Part shown: positions 12,108 to 22,493 of the stretch, piece after piece
How the letters are laid out: each line of letters starts with the position of its first letter
Position numbering within the stretch: the first letter of the stretch is position 1
DNA from: Scedosporium boydii
Taxonomy: Eukaryota; Ascomycota; Sordariomycetes; Microascales; Microascaceae
Length of the DNA stretch: 64,000 nucleotides
Assembly (NCBI GenBank): GCA_002221725.1
Contig: NJFT01000065.1
Coordinates: 62,001-126,000, forward strand
Reading direction: 5' to 3'
Translations under genes and position numbers: made by a program
Notes under the pieces: generated by a model
Seen by the model: only the letters and a program-made list of their open reading frames with translations
Databases searched by the model: none
Told to the model about the DNA's origin: nothing

Positions 12108-13490
12108 ATGAAGGTCACTCCTATCCTTTCCGTGCTTGCCGCAACTGGTTTAAGGGTTTTCGCCGCTATAGATGGCTCCTTCGACGTCCTCGCCATGAAC
12201 GTCGCGGGGTTGCCCGCCATCTTTAATAGTAACGATGTTCCCGGAGATAAAGCCACGAACGCGCGCACGATCGGCTCTAAATTTTCCCAATACGCTTATG
12301 ATATTATCCACGTACAGGAGGTAGAAAGCACCGGTTCCCGTGTCATGAAGAGTTATATTCTAACGCTGGCTGGTCATCCCTTCCAGGACTTTAACTATCA
12401 TGCGTACATTTACGAGACGGATAACCATCCCTATCGCACCCCAACTTCTGGTGGCGCGGCCATTGGTTCTGGGCTCAACACTCTCTCCAACTTCAACTGG
12501 ATCAATTTCTCCCGAGTTAAGTGGGATGATTGTTCCAACGCCTCTGGTGCTGATTGCCTTACGCCGAAAGGCTTCACCTTCATGAGACTGTCAATCGATA
12601 ACGGTGTTTTGATCGACGTTTACAATCTCCACACGGATGCCGGAACGGAGACGGCCGACCTCGCCGTGCGGAACAGTAACTTGAAGCAGGTGGCATCGTA
12701 CATTGACACTTGGAGCGTTGGAAACGCCGTGCTTGTGTTTGGAGACACCAACAGTCGATACACACGCACATCTGACCAGATCTCGATTTTCAGCACCCAG
12801 AACGGCATGGCAGACCCTTGGGTCCAGCTGGTTCGTGGAGGTGTGACCCCAACGCAGGAAACTATCTGCGAAAACCCGAGCACCACAGATTATTGTGAGA
12901 CGGTAGACAAGGTGTTCTATCGTGGTAGTCCCATTGTCACCCTCTCGGCGATTTCCTTCAATTACGACAGTGCCAGGTTCCTCCAGTCAGATGGGAATAT
13001 CCTCTCCGACCACAATCCCATCCACGTCCAATTCAACTGGTCCCTTTCCAACCGGTTCCGCCAGTCAAACTATTGGGGCGGCCCTCACGGAAACTGGTTC
13101 ACCGACTTGACCACGCTGAGCGGTAAGAGCGGCTCGATCAAAACTTCGGCCATTACTTTCCGCGGAGCGTCGCGTCTTGATTCAGTCGGCCTCACCCTGA
13201 CTGATGGTACCAAGTTTGTGCATGGTGGAACGGGAGGTTCAGAGACAAGTTTGAAGCTTGGCCAAAATGAGTACTGGACCGGCGCGGTACTCTGTCAAGG
13301 GCAGAAGGACGGCCGTACGCGCAACTTCTACATTCAAGCTACCACCAGCGTAGGTAACAAGGTTTCCGCGGGAAGCCTGACGTCTGATTGCAACACGTTC
13401 CAGGCTCCCGCGGGATGGCAGATTGTCGGGTACATGGGCCAGGATGGAGATGAGATTGATCAACTAGCCTTTATTTATGCGCCGCAGTAG
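12108..13490 (+). CDS. secreted EEP-fold hydrolase with jacalin-like lectin domain
   Basis: Single exon, 460 aa, with a short signal peptide (about 20 residues). Residues about 25-315 form an endonuclease/exonuclease/phosphatase (DNase I / neutral sphingomyelinase) fold. The metal-site Asn near 31 (MNVAGLP), Glu near 70 (HVQEVE), GDTN near 212 and SDHNP near 301 are all present, so it should be active. Residues about 322-460 match a jacalin-like lectin: a GGPHG start, repeated beta-strand spacing, and the closing GDEIDQLAF strand. The likely role is an extracellular phosphodiesterase targeted by sugar binding, either a nuclease or a phospholipase C/sphingomyelinase; the sequence does not decide. 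No transmembrane segment or intron is visible. Confidence 0.9.
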   Translation: MKVTPILSVLAATGLRVFAAIDGSFDVLAMNVAGLPAIFNSNDVPGDKATNARTIGSKFSQYAYDIIHVQEVESTGSRVMKSYILTLAGHPFQDFNYHAYIYETDNHPYRTPTSGGAAIGSGLNTLSNFNWINFSRVKWDDCSNASGADCLTPKGFTFMRLSIDNGVLIDVYNLHTDAGTETADLAVRNSNLKQVASYIDTWSVGNAVLVFGDTNSRYTRTSDQISIFSTQNGMADPWVQLVRGGVTPTQETICENPSTTDYCETVDKVFYRGSPIVTLSAISFNYDSARFLQSDGNILSDHNPIHVQFNWSLSNRFRQSNYWGGPHGNWFTDLTTLSGKSGSIKTSAITFRGASRLDSVGLTLTDGTKFVHGGTGGSETSLKLGQNEYWTGAVLCQGQKDGRTRNFYIQATTSVGNKVSAGSLTSDCNTFQAPAGWQIVGYMGQDGDEIDQLAFIYAPQ

Positions 13491-15379
13491 TTTAGGCGAT
13501 GCTTAATGGATGATCCGTTTAGGGATAAACTTGAGGAGATATCTTCTCGTTCTGTAAAGGGAAGCAGCTAGCGGCCCGCTACCTACCACGCCTGTTTCGA
13601 GTTCATCCGCGTCGGTAATAGGGAATGAGGTTAGCATCATTGATCCTGATGACGCTCTGAATCGTCGCCTGGGTCTCCGGCAAATGCGCTTCGTGCATTG
13701 CATTCTGCACTGATTCGGGGCTTCCAGTGCCCGCCCTCTAAATATACTAAAAAACCCCCTTTAATAACTTCCAAGTCCATTCGGTCATTATGAGAGAGAA
13801 AAACAGGAGGCAATAGGAAGTAACTCGAACAAATAAATAAAGTCCAAGCGTAAGAATAATGCCAAGCACGCTAACATCGGGGAAAGCAACAAGATGGGAG
13901 CAACAGCCCGAACAGAAGCTGGGGTGGTGGCTTCGACAAGGGTTTGGGTGGCCTAAGTGCAGTCTGACAGCGGGGATATATAGGATGTCAGGTCACATAC
14001 GAAGACCTTTGTCCTCCAGTTACCTGAATATAGCATTCACAAATTCCCACGGAGGAAGTACTTCGTAATATGTTACATGCAGACTACCGCTACAGACTCG
14101 GAAGACAAGCTTGCACCTTGGAAATGTGAACTCGTCCTACAAAGCAGTCTATGCCTTTGTCCACTAAATGAGTGGGCTCTTGCACGGATGAGCGTTACCA
14201 TTTCCGGAATAGGACATCGGCCCGCCTGGTGGTTCTGCAGTCAGGGTCAGGGGCCCGGCTTTCTGCATCCCTGGGTCCATCAAGGTCCAGGTAGATTATG
14301 TCAATATCAAGTGGTGAAGTGGCCATCGCCAGCCCCGCAGGCAGATCATCCATTCCATCAAGGACCACCGATCTTCGCTATCATGTACGACACTCGGAGT
14401 GGGAATTGTCCAGGGCCAGGATGATTTCGTCGAATGCATCATTCTATTTAGAAATGCGGGCAAAGGAGAAGTTGGGAGATGCCTTTGCTGCGTGCGGGAC
14501 CACCGGAACTGGTCCCCTGCCCACAACAGGTAATTAGCGCCGTTACATGGTTCCATTAATCTTTTATACCCCCTCTTCCGCACCGCCTCCTGTGCTTTCA
14601 TCCTGAACAAAAATGGCTTCTCGGCTTCCCAATCACAGTCGAACGTACATGACGTCTGCAATGAAGGTGAAGTGGTAGTCCTCCCGTCCCAAAACCGTTG
14701 CAATTCTGCAGCATCCCCATTTTCTAACTCAGTTGCCCTGCGGGTCTGGCATCGGTTCCCGTCCGGATTACCTTTGATAGGAGCCGCTGCTTCCATTCTC
14801 AGCTCTGGTGGCATTACAAGAATCCCGGATTAAATTCTTTGATCCCGGTTTACTGAGAATCCTAATCCTACGCTGCCCAGGCGGCCTGAGTGGAATAATG
14901 CTGCACGAACCCTCCCAACCTTTCCTTTTGCTTCTCCCCATGTTTCTACTTGCCAGGCCTCGTCTGCACCACTCTCGGTGCCTACGATCTTCTGGTTCCG
15001 CACCATGCAAGTGAAAACTGTCACTCTGCCGTCAACCAGGATGTATTCATCACCCGACACTCGGCAATTACCCCGACTCTGACCTACTGCCGCTAGGCTC
15101 CCTATACATAACCAATATATTCGTGCAGCAGACTAGGATCGAACCACACAGCAAGACAGCACGGAGTAGTCATGGCAGGAGGGCCTCCATATCCGGGACG
15201 GCCCACGGAATAAGCGGTGTGGGGAATCGCTTGGAGGTGGAGTAGAGCTGTCCTAGACATTTCCGCCCCTCATTTGTTCGGCCGGGAAAAGCATTTAATA
15301 CCCGGCGAGGGGGAGCGTTTTTCGATTTCTGAGTCCGGCTGTCACTTGGGGACCTGAGCGAGAAAACACTCCTCGAACG
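13491..15379. other. 1.9 kb intergenic; long unsupported frames on -
   Basis: On the - strand, 14296-14814 (172 codons) and 14830-15060 (76 codons, GTG start) are open, but I see no domain, signal peptide or convincing splice chain linking them. A decayed gene is possible. One TACTTCGTA copy lies at 14059. Just before the GMC gene the sequence is G-rich and lacks a clear TATA box. Confidence 0.4.
14059..14067 (+). repeat. intergenic 9-mer TACTTCGTA
   Basis: Exact copy, with the partial inverted arm GGAAGTAC just before it. Confidence 0.6.
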
Positions 15380-17685
15380 ATGACGTTGTCCATTGCATTA
15401 TTTCTGTCTCTTGCTGCTTCGGCGACTGCCCTGTCGCATGTCGCCGTGAAGCGCCAGATTTCGGAGCTTGACGAGAATTATGACTTCGTCATAGCCGGTG
15501 GGGGGACTGCCGGTTTAACCATCGCCGATTGCCTAACCGAGGCCTTTCCAGAAAGTAAGTGCCGCTTTCCTCTCTTCTCTTTCTTTTCTTTTCTTTTCTT
15601 TTTTTCCTTGCTTTTTTCATGAAAGCTGTGAAGAAACTAATTCCCTTTTGCTTCTTTTCTCTTTCCCTTTCATAGAAACTGTCCTCGTCATTGAATATGG
15701 CGAGATTGAGTACGCGCCAGGGACGTTTGATCCTCCCCTGCTTGTCTGGGGCGGCGCAGGCGCCTCTGCTTCAAGGTGGCTCTTCGAATCCCTGCCGAAC
15801 CCGGATATGTTAAACAAGACGGCGGTGGTTCTAGCCGGCCAGGTCGTTGGTGGTAGTAGTGCTGTGAATGGCATGTTCTTCGATCGCCCGTCCCGCTGGG
15901 ATTTTGAGGCGTGGGACCAGATTCTCAGCCCCGAATGTGATGACGACGATGAGAAGTGGGATTGGAATAGTCTCTTTCCATTTTTCAAAAAGGTAAGAGA
16001 AGAGAGGAGCCGTGATCGAGTGTAACCCATTCAAATGAGAAAGGATTGAGATATGGGAACAAGCGGAGGGGGGGATAGGTCGAGAAATATGACTCATAGA
16101 ACTAACTGATCACAAAGAGCGTAACTTTCACCGAGCCATCCATCACCGCCGTCTCAGAGCACGGCTACACCTGGGACCTGGCTGTGTACCCGGGCACCAC
16201 GCCGATTTACTCCAGCTACCCTCCCTTCCTCTGGGGCGACCATAATGTGGCGAGGGATACATGGATCGACATGGGGATTCCCGTCCTCCAGGAGTGCGCG
16301 GGTGGGGACAAGAACGGCCTTTGCTGGATCCCAATCTCGGAGCACCCCGTCACCGCGAGGCGATCCCACGCCGGTCTTGGACACTACGCCGCCGTCAATG
16401 AAACGAGAAGCAATTATCACCTCCTCATCAAGCATCAGGTGACGAGGGTGCTATACCCTGATGGGCTCCAGAGCGGACCGCCAATTGTCGAAGTAAGGGA
16501 TCGAAGCGATGATAGCCTGTTCAACGTGACGGCTGAGGCCGAGGTTATTCTTTCGGCTGGCACTTTCCATACGCCGACTATCCTGCAGCGAAGCGGCATC
16601 GGCCCAGCATCGTTTCTCGCAGATGCGGGTATCCCCCTGGTTCTTGATCTTCCGGGGGTTGGGTCAAACTTCCATGACCATTCCGGTCCTGGCTTCACGT
16701 GGAACTGTAGGCTCTCTGAACTCCCAGCATGTAGAGGAAGGCCCTGTTTGCAATATGGAGTTAGGAGGCTTCGCTAATGGAAGACTATGTTTGATAGACA
16801 CCACCCCAGGAGACTGGTCGCCGCTACCTTCTGACATGTCTGACCCTGCCTTTGCCGCTGACGCCACTGCTGGATTCGATGAAACACCGGCTCGAGGACC
16901 GTACACGCTGGCAATGGCCAATAGCGCACTCTTCCTCTCGCTTGCCAACGTTACTGATGACTACCTAACAATCGTCAACAAGATCCGCGATATGGTCCAT
17001 GACGACTCGGCCGCGTCGTACCTCCCACCCGAGTACAGCTCCAATCCCGAAATGATCGCTGGATACAACCACCAGCTCTCCGTACTGGCCGACTTTTATG
17101 AGAACCCTGAAGCTCCGAGTCTCGAATCTCCGTTCGCCACTGGCAACTCCATGCGTGCAGTCATGTTGCACGGTCTCAGCCGCGGAACTGTGCGTCTCGA
17201 TCTCACGAACCCTCTCAACCAACCCATTGTGGACTACCGCTCGGGATCCAACCCCGTCGACTTCGATCTGCACCTCGCCCATCTCAAGTACCTACGCGGC
17301 ATGTTTGATACTCAGACCATGGAAGAATTCGGCGCAGTTCTCGTAGCGCCCGGCGCCAACGTCGTGAGCGATGAAGATCTGACTCAGTACATTAAGGAGA
17401 ACATGGTGTTTTCGTTCATGCATCCTTGCTGCACTTCGGCCATGATGCCGAAGACGAAGGGAGGTGTCGTCGGATCGGACTTGAGGGTTCACGGTGCCGC
17501 TGGCTTGAGGATCGCGGACATTAGTGTATTACCGTTGACACCCAGCTCGCATACCAGCGCGGAGGCCTATGCCATTGGAGAGAAGGTGAGTGAACAGACG
17601 GCATCCAATGAAGAGGGAAAATACCCAAGTTTCAGCTAACAGAGATCACTAGGCGGCCGACATCATAATCAATCATTGGACTTAA
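15380..17685 (+). CDS. secreted GMC family FAD-dependent oxidoreductase
   Basis: Five exons: 15380-15554, 15676-15992, 16118-16706, 16813-17585, 17653-17685 (628 aa). Signal peptide about 1-18. The FAD-binding Rossmann motif GGGTAG is at about 41-46. GMC signature 1 is around GGSSAVNG and signature 2 around SAGTFHTP. The two active-site histidines are at about 564 (MHPCC) and 607 (SSHTS), so it looks catalytically complete. It should oxidise an alcohol or sugar using FAD and O2 or a quinone (AA3-like, or versicolorin B synthase/choline dehydrogenase-like). Intron 1 has a long TTTTC pyrimidine tract. Intron 3 (106 bases) is the least certain: the acceptor at 16812 was chosen because nearer AGs create a stop. 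The last exon encodes only ten residues, giving the usual GEKAADII ending. Confidence 0.88.
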
Positions 17686-18771
17686 CTCTTTTGAGTGATT
17701 CTGAATGAACTACGAATTCCGAATAGGGGTGGGTTGCCGAGACGAGACTCCGAGATCCACGTCCTTGACGGTGATCATAGTGGGCTGGTATCGGCATCAT
17801 CGGCATCACGGATCAAGCACCCTTTTGGGGCATCGTTTTCATCTAGCCTGTATGGTCATAATTTCCACTGTCACCGTTAATCTTGTTTATTGTTTGGATT
17901 TTTACTTCATTTTTAAATCCTCTGATTGTGCCTTTGTAAAGAGATTTACCTTGCCACCTCACCCAGAGAAGCTGCGCCATGCGCGTCATGCCATGATTTT
18001 GACACTCCTTCGAGCGTCCTTACCCATTCCAGATTATTACGAATGAACAGTATACGAAGGTACCTTTTCACGCAGATTATGAAGTACTGTCATTCAAAAG
18101 AGTAGCTGCTAGGATTTGAGTCTGGGGAATCGCAGCAGGCACCCTCGTCAGGAGGTGGCGCCGGCGTTACCAGCTGTGCCAATCTTCTTCCTTTTTTGGG
18201 TTGCAGATTGCCCGATACGGATACACCGACATGTCGGCGCCACACCGACCCAGAAAACAGGGTCTGCTGTCAGAAGGGCACGCTCCAATTTGCCCCGTGC
18301 TTTGCAAATGGGGATCCGATCCCTGGAACACTTGGCACTGGAGCCGCTGTGAGCAGCAGGTCTTAGCCTGACTGTTTGGACTAGGGGTAGCCTGTAAGCA
18401 GGACACCAATACGAAGTATAACGAACTAAACTCCGAGAGCCTGGAGTTGCGTTTCGTTGAGCTCTGGCTGCTCATGACAGGCAGAGGATCGAATCAGTGA
18501 TGCAATCACCACCTACCATCAGCCATGGGTTTACCAATTACTGATGCCCGACGATACGGCTGAAGTTTCGTAGAATCAGTCCTGTTTATAGATCGCTCAA
18601 TACCAAAGAAAAAAAAAAACCGCTCAATACCCAATGCCCAGCCCGGGGACTACCTGGTCCCAGTTCAGTCCCTCCTAGTTCTCAATGTACCCATCCGTTT
18701 CCGAAGCCAATAGAATACAATGCATGCGATATAATTACAGCCCTTGGTGGATTCCTGAATACAACGGCGCC
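17686..18771. other. intergenic between convergent genes
   Basis: About 1.1 kb between the convergent GMC and receptor genes. No supported gene; one TACGAAGTA copy at 18410. Confidence 0.6.
18410..18418 (-). repeat. intergenic 9-mer TACGAAGTA
   Basis: Exact copy between convergent genes. Confidence 0.6.
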
Positions 18772-19975
18772 TTAGTGATGTTGGCTTGTCGACTTCGCAT
18801 CGGTAGTAGTCGACGAAACGTCCGGCGTCGCCTTCATCGACCCACCCCAGCAGGCAGAGTCCGCGGAATCTGGGCCCGAACTGCTAGCGGTGTCGCTTCC
18901 TTGCCCCGGCCCGGACAACGACCTTAGAGATTTCAAGCCCCTCGTCGGTATTTTAAACGTCGGCAAGCCTATCCGTCTCAGAACCCTCTCCACGGGACAC
19001 TTGAGGAGTGGCGCGCAAGCGGCCATGATGATCGCCGCCTCCTCCATGCGACACCAGAAGAATTCTGGTAGGAGTTCATACAGCCCGTCCGGACCTCCGT
19101 AGTTGTATGTGAGGACGTGGTAGAGTTTGGGGATGCCGATGGCGGTAGCAATTAGGGACGAGGCCATGAGAACGTAGATGAGAGCTTTTTCGACGACGGA
19201 GCGGGTTAGGTGACGGAGGAGGAAGAAAGGAACTGTCGCGCATATGAAGTCGCTAATCATGGCAGAAGCTAAGTAGGTCGGTTGAGTAATACTTAGTTTA
19301 GTCCCTGCTGCAATGGATGTAGGTAGTTGAACGAAAGAGTGGACCTACCAAAGGACATGAAGGTGAATCCCCAGACGTGACTCTTGGGAAGACATTTACT
19401 GTCGTTGGGAGATATTCCAGTAATGACCGAGTTGCACTGGATAAACTGCGAGAGCTCGTAGATGAGGACAACGAGGACTTGCAGCACGATTGTTCCCTTG
19501 AGGGCCCATCTCCACAGACGACTCGTCGTAAGTCGTAGGAGCAGACACGCAATCGACACCCTCGCCAAGCAGGACGCAGGGACTCCTGACATGAAAACGC
19601 CCACGGTATATCGCCTGATGAGGCCCCGGTCTTCCGGACTGATGTAGATATTGTGTCTTCCGAACCCTCGAGATATCGCCGCCGTCATGAATGCAACCGA
19701 AATCGTCTTTGCTATCTGCGAAACATTGCAGGTTAGAATCTATGTCCCGATAAATGGAGTAACGGTTTCCAAGCCAGTTAGAGGTTTGGTTTGGCAGGGG
19801 CACTCACCAGCGCAGCCGTTATCGTATACTCTGCAGCAGTAAAGTCGAATTTTCTCGAGGGTCGGGCGCAGAGTCGAACGATGTAGATGATGGTCGTCAG
19901 GGCCCATAGGGACCAGACGACCCCCAAGAGTACCGGGCCTTTGTTGTCATTTGGTAGCACATCCTCACTCTCCAT
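18772..19975 (-). CDS. fungal rhodopsin-domain (Pth11-like) integral membrane protein
   Basis: Three exons on -, read 19975-19808, 19715-19349, 19268-18772 (343 aa). The introns of 92 and 80 bases have GTGAGT and GTAGGT donors, and the first has a CTAAC branch site. The protein opens with a short polar stretch and then shows about seven hydrophobic helices, with charged loops and a cytosolic Ser/Thr-rich tail from about residue 280. The pattern (a CARPSRKFDF-like first loop, a cysteine-bearing extracellular loop near IQCNSV, an MISDF helix start) is that of the fungal-specific rhodopsin-like domain, found in Pth11-related receptors. These are thought to sense surfaces or nutrients; ligand and G-protein coupling are unknown. 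No N-terminal CFEM domain is present, unlike Pth11 itself. It is divergent from the PARP-UBE2Q gene across 2.5 kb. Confidence 0.85.
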
Positions 19976-21103
19976 GACAGATCGAAGCTTCGTAGGTTCA
20001 AGAACAAAATGGGGAGGTCGTCATCGTCTTTCATTCCCGTCGAATACTCAAACTAGTTTGGAAACCCGGTTGGTCGGGACCGATCATGATCGAGACCAAG
20101 TAGCAGTTTCAGGGGAAGGAGCTCCGAGGGAGTGGGAAGGGACGCTGGTAATATTAATAGCGGCCCTCGGACCAAGATTTCTGCGGGGATTTGGCCGCCG
20201 GGTCGAGTGGAACTGGAAGACGGGAAGAGGGTGATTCCTAGGGCGTAAATAGAGTTTGGGTCGTCTTGAACTAGGTCTTGGGAAATACCCCAAAGATGCT
20301 CCCTGTTCAGTCCGGCATGGTTGTTCAAGCACACCGATCTACCGGTCAACTGTGGGTTTAGCATTAATTAGCATGGCTTGGCATGGCTCGGCCTCATCCA
20401 GGTAAGGGATAGCTGGCAGAGGGACCTTGCTGTCCACCAGCTGCGGCCCGCGGAAGCAGGGGTTTCTCTCCCCGCCCCTCCGAACGCTGATCCCTGCCGG
20501 TCTTTGTGAAGCGTTTGGCAGGGGCGGAGATTCAACACGGGAGCTGTCCATTGGCCAACCAGCGAGAACTTGGTATAATGTTGTTCGCTATGCTTCGCAT
20601 CTAAGCGTCGAGGGTTCATTTTCTTCTTGGATTGAGTATCGGGGAAGGGGCATGGGAGATGGTAGCAAAGAGCGAACAATCACAGTTCTAGATATTTACG
20701 AACGGAGATGTTCAACATTGATGGCTACCTTGAAACCTCCCAAGTCTTTGTTTATTGTTACTTCGTGCCTTTGTATTTGACATGTCACTCAGGACGCGTG
20801 GCTTATGTCATCAACTCATACGATGCTACTAAACTTGACGTGCAATGAAGAAACCGGTCATGACGAGAGTAACGCGACTAGATTACGGACACTTCGACGG
20901 ATGTGACTCTCAGCTAAAGCATTTGGATTGTCTCCTATGTAAAATTGAAGCTTTCAGGGCCCGGAGGCTGGATACACGCGCGAAGCTAACTGATGGGCTT
21001 GGTCTCCTCTTGATGTACCTTTGTTTGACGACATGACGACGTCAATTGGTCGCGCGGTTGGCCCGTACCTGGGCAGCGAGATTGTTGGGCATCACAAATT
21101 AAT

Positions 21104-21137
21104 CACGTGATAATCATCTCGCGGAGCAGATCACGTG
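21104..21137. promoter_or_regulatory. pair of CACGTG (E-box) sites
   Basis: CACGTG occurs at 21104-21109 and 21132-21137, 28 bases apart, each within TCACGTGA. In fungi this core is bound by bHLH factors (Cbf1, Pho4, SREBP types). Function here is inferred only from sequence. Confidence 0.4.
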
Positions 21138-21176
21138 AAGGGGGTTCTACGGAGGACGCATACAGATGCCTGTGAC

Positions 21177-21206
21177 TTTCACTCGTCAAGTTTTCACTCG
21201 TCAAGT
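21177..21206 (+). repeat. 15-base tandem duplication
   Basis: TTTCACTCGTCAAGT occurs twice in direct succession, exactly. Confidence 0.7.
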
Positions 21207-22445
21207 TGACAGAGTTAAGAATTATTGTTCTGAAATCGGCCCGTTTGTGGCTCGTACAGATGTCCGTCTGTGAAGCGAAATAAAGGTGCATCCTGGAGAC
21301 TAGAAACTGAAGCGGTTAGCGATGGGTGGATCCGTTTCTGGCGCTTTTTGGGACCGCATCTCGTCAAGGTTGCCCATAGGCAGGCATTTCTTCGACCAGA
21401 GTCTCGTTGTGTCGATTCTTCTTCGTGTCCTTGAATACTACAATGGGAAATCTCATGCTGCGCGCATGGGGATCAACGCCGCCATTGATTCGCGAGTTAC
21501 TCTCGCCGTTCTTTATGAAATGAAATAAATTGACGCTTCGTCAACCAGGTCAAACAGCCAAACGCAGCAGCAACCGAAGAAAGCTCAAGAAGTGACTCGA
21601 GGATGACGAATGGCAAGACGAATTTACGAACCACGTTTTCACTTTTAGATCTATTAAATGAGAGTCAGATTAGGAAACTCTCGCATGGTAACTTCTAGTC
21701 TCATCCGGGATCCAAACCTCAGACTTGCTCAACATTTGTAAATCTCCACGAGGTTCGAGAAACAATCAAAGCAGCGGCAAGACGAGAGCACGAAGTATGT
21801 GGGGGTAATACTTGACGCATGAGCCCGGGTGAGAACTCGACGGAGCTGTACAAGGACCATTAAAGAGCTCATTGGCGGTAAACAATGAGGAACATTGAGA
21901 TGGTAACGGTGCGAGTGCCTGGCCAAATACAAGGAAGGAACGTGTGGTTATCAAGTCATCCAACAGTTTCATTCAAACATAGATGATTGACAAAAATGCT
22001 ATCAATAGTTGGAATGAATGATGGATTGATCTGGGATCGTATCACAGGGCAGCAGCGACGAGTTCTTTTGAGCAGCCTCACAAGTTAATTACCCCGCTCG
22101 TCTGCCTAAATATTCAGGTGCGTGCATATGAATCGACGAACGGTCATACGAAACATGGGAACACATGCAGATGCAGACCTGCCTGGAGTAAACACAAAGG
22201 AGCTTAGCCTTCACATAAACCTTGCCTAGCCCGATAAATGGAAGTAAGGCGAGAATACTCATGGCAGCGTTGCCGAATTTTGAGAGAGCCTACTGGCGCG
22301 AATTGAACTTTCTAGCTGCCTCTTTTTTCACCCCTGCGCGCCTTCCCCAGAAATAAATAATCGACCTCAGCTAGAAAATAGAAAACACCGACCAGGCTTG
22401 GGGAAACTCATCTTCGCTCCCTCACAAACTTCTGCCTCTGCTACC

Positions 22446-22493
22446 ATGATCGTTCGCTTCGTCGCCAAACCGCGCAGCGTCCATCAGACATGA
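22446..22493 (+). promoter_or_regulatory. upstream open reading frame overlapping the PARP-UBE2Q start
   Basis: A 15-codon frame starts at ATG 22446 (context accATGa) and its TGA stop overlaps the main ATG in the string ATGA (22490-22493). This is a classic geometry for termination-reinitiation and would lower or condition translation of the main protein, provided the transcript begins before 22446. Confidence 0.45.

Larger units (their letters stand above)
19976..22489. other. 2.5 kb divergent promoter region
   Basis: Lies between the receptor gene (-) and the PARP-UBE2Q gene (+). No coding stretch I can support. It holds two CACGTG sites, a 15-base tandem duplication and GC-rich segments near 20440-20480. 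The right 150 bases are pyrimidine-rich and contain the leader with a short upstream frame. Confidence 0.6.

Noticed and set aside
14296..15060. Possible gene on - between the EEP-jacalin and GMC genes
   Set aside because: Two frames of 172 and 76 codons exist, but there is no recognisable domain, the second lacks an ATG, and no good intron joins them.
15130..15160. Box-B-like string suggesting a tRNA on -
   Set aside because: The match to GGTTCGANNCC is imperfect and no cloverleaf arms or box A could be placed.
15555..15675. CT-rich repeat tract as a microsatellite
   Set aside because: It is the pyrimidine tract of the first GMC intron, bounded by GTAAGT and a TAG acceptor.
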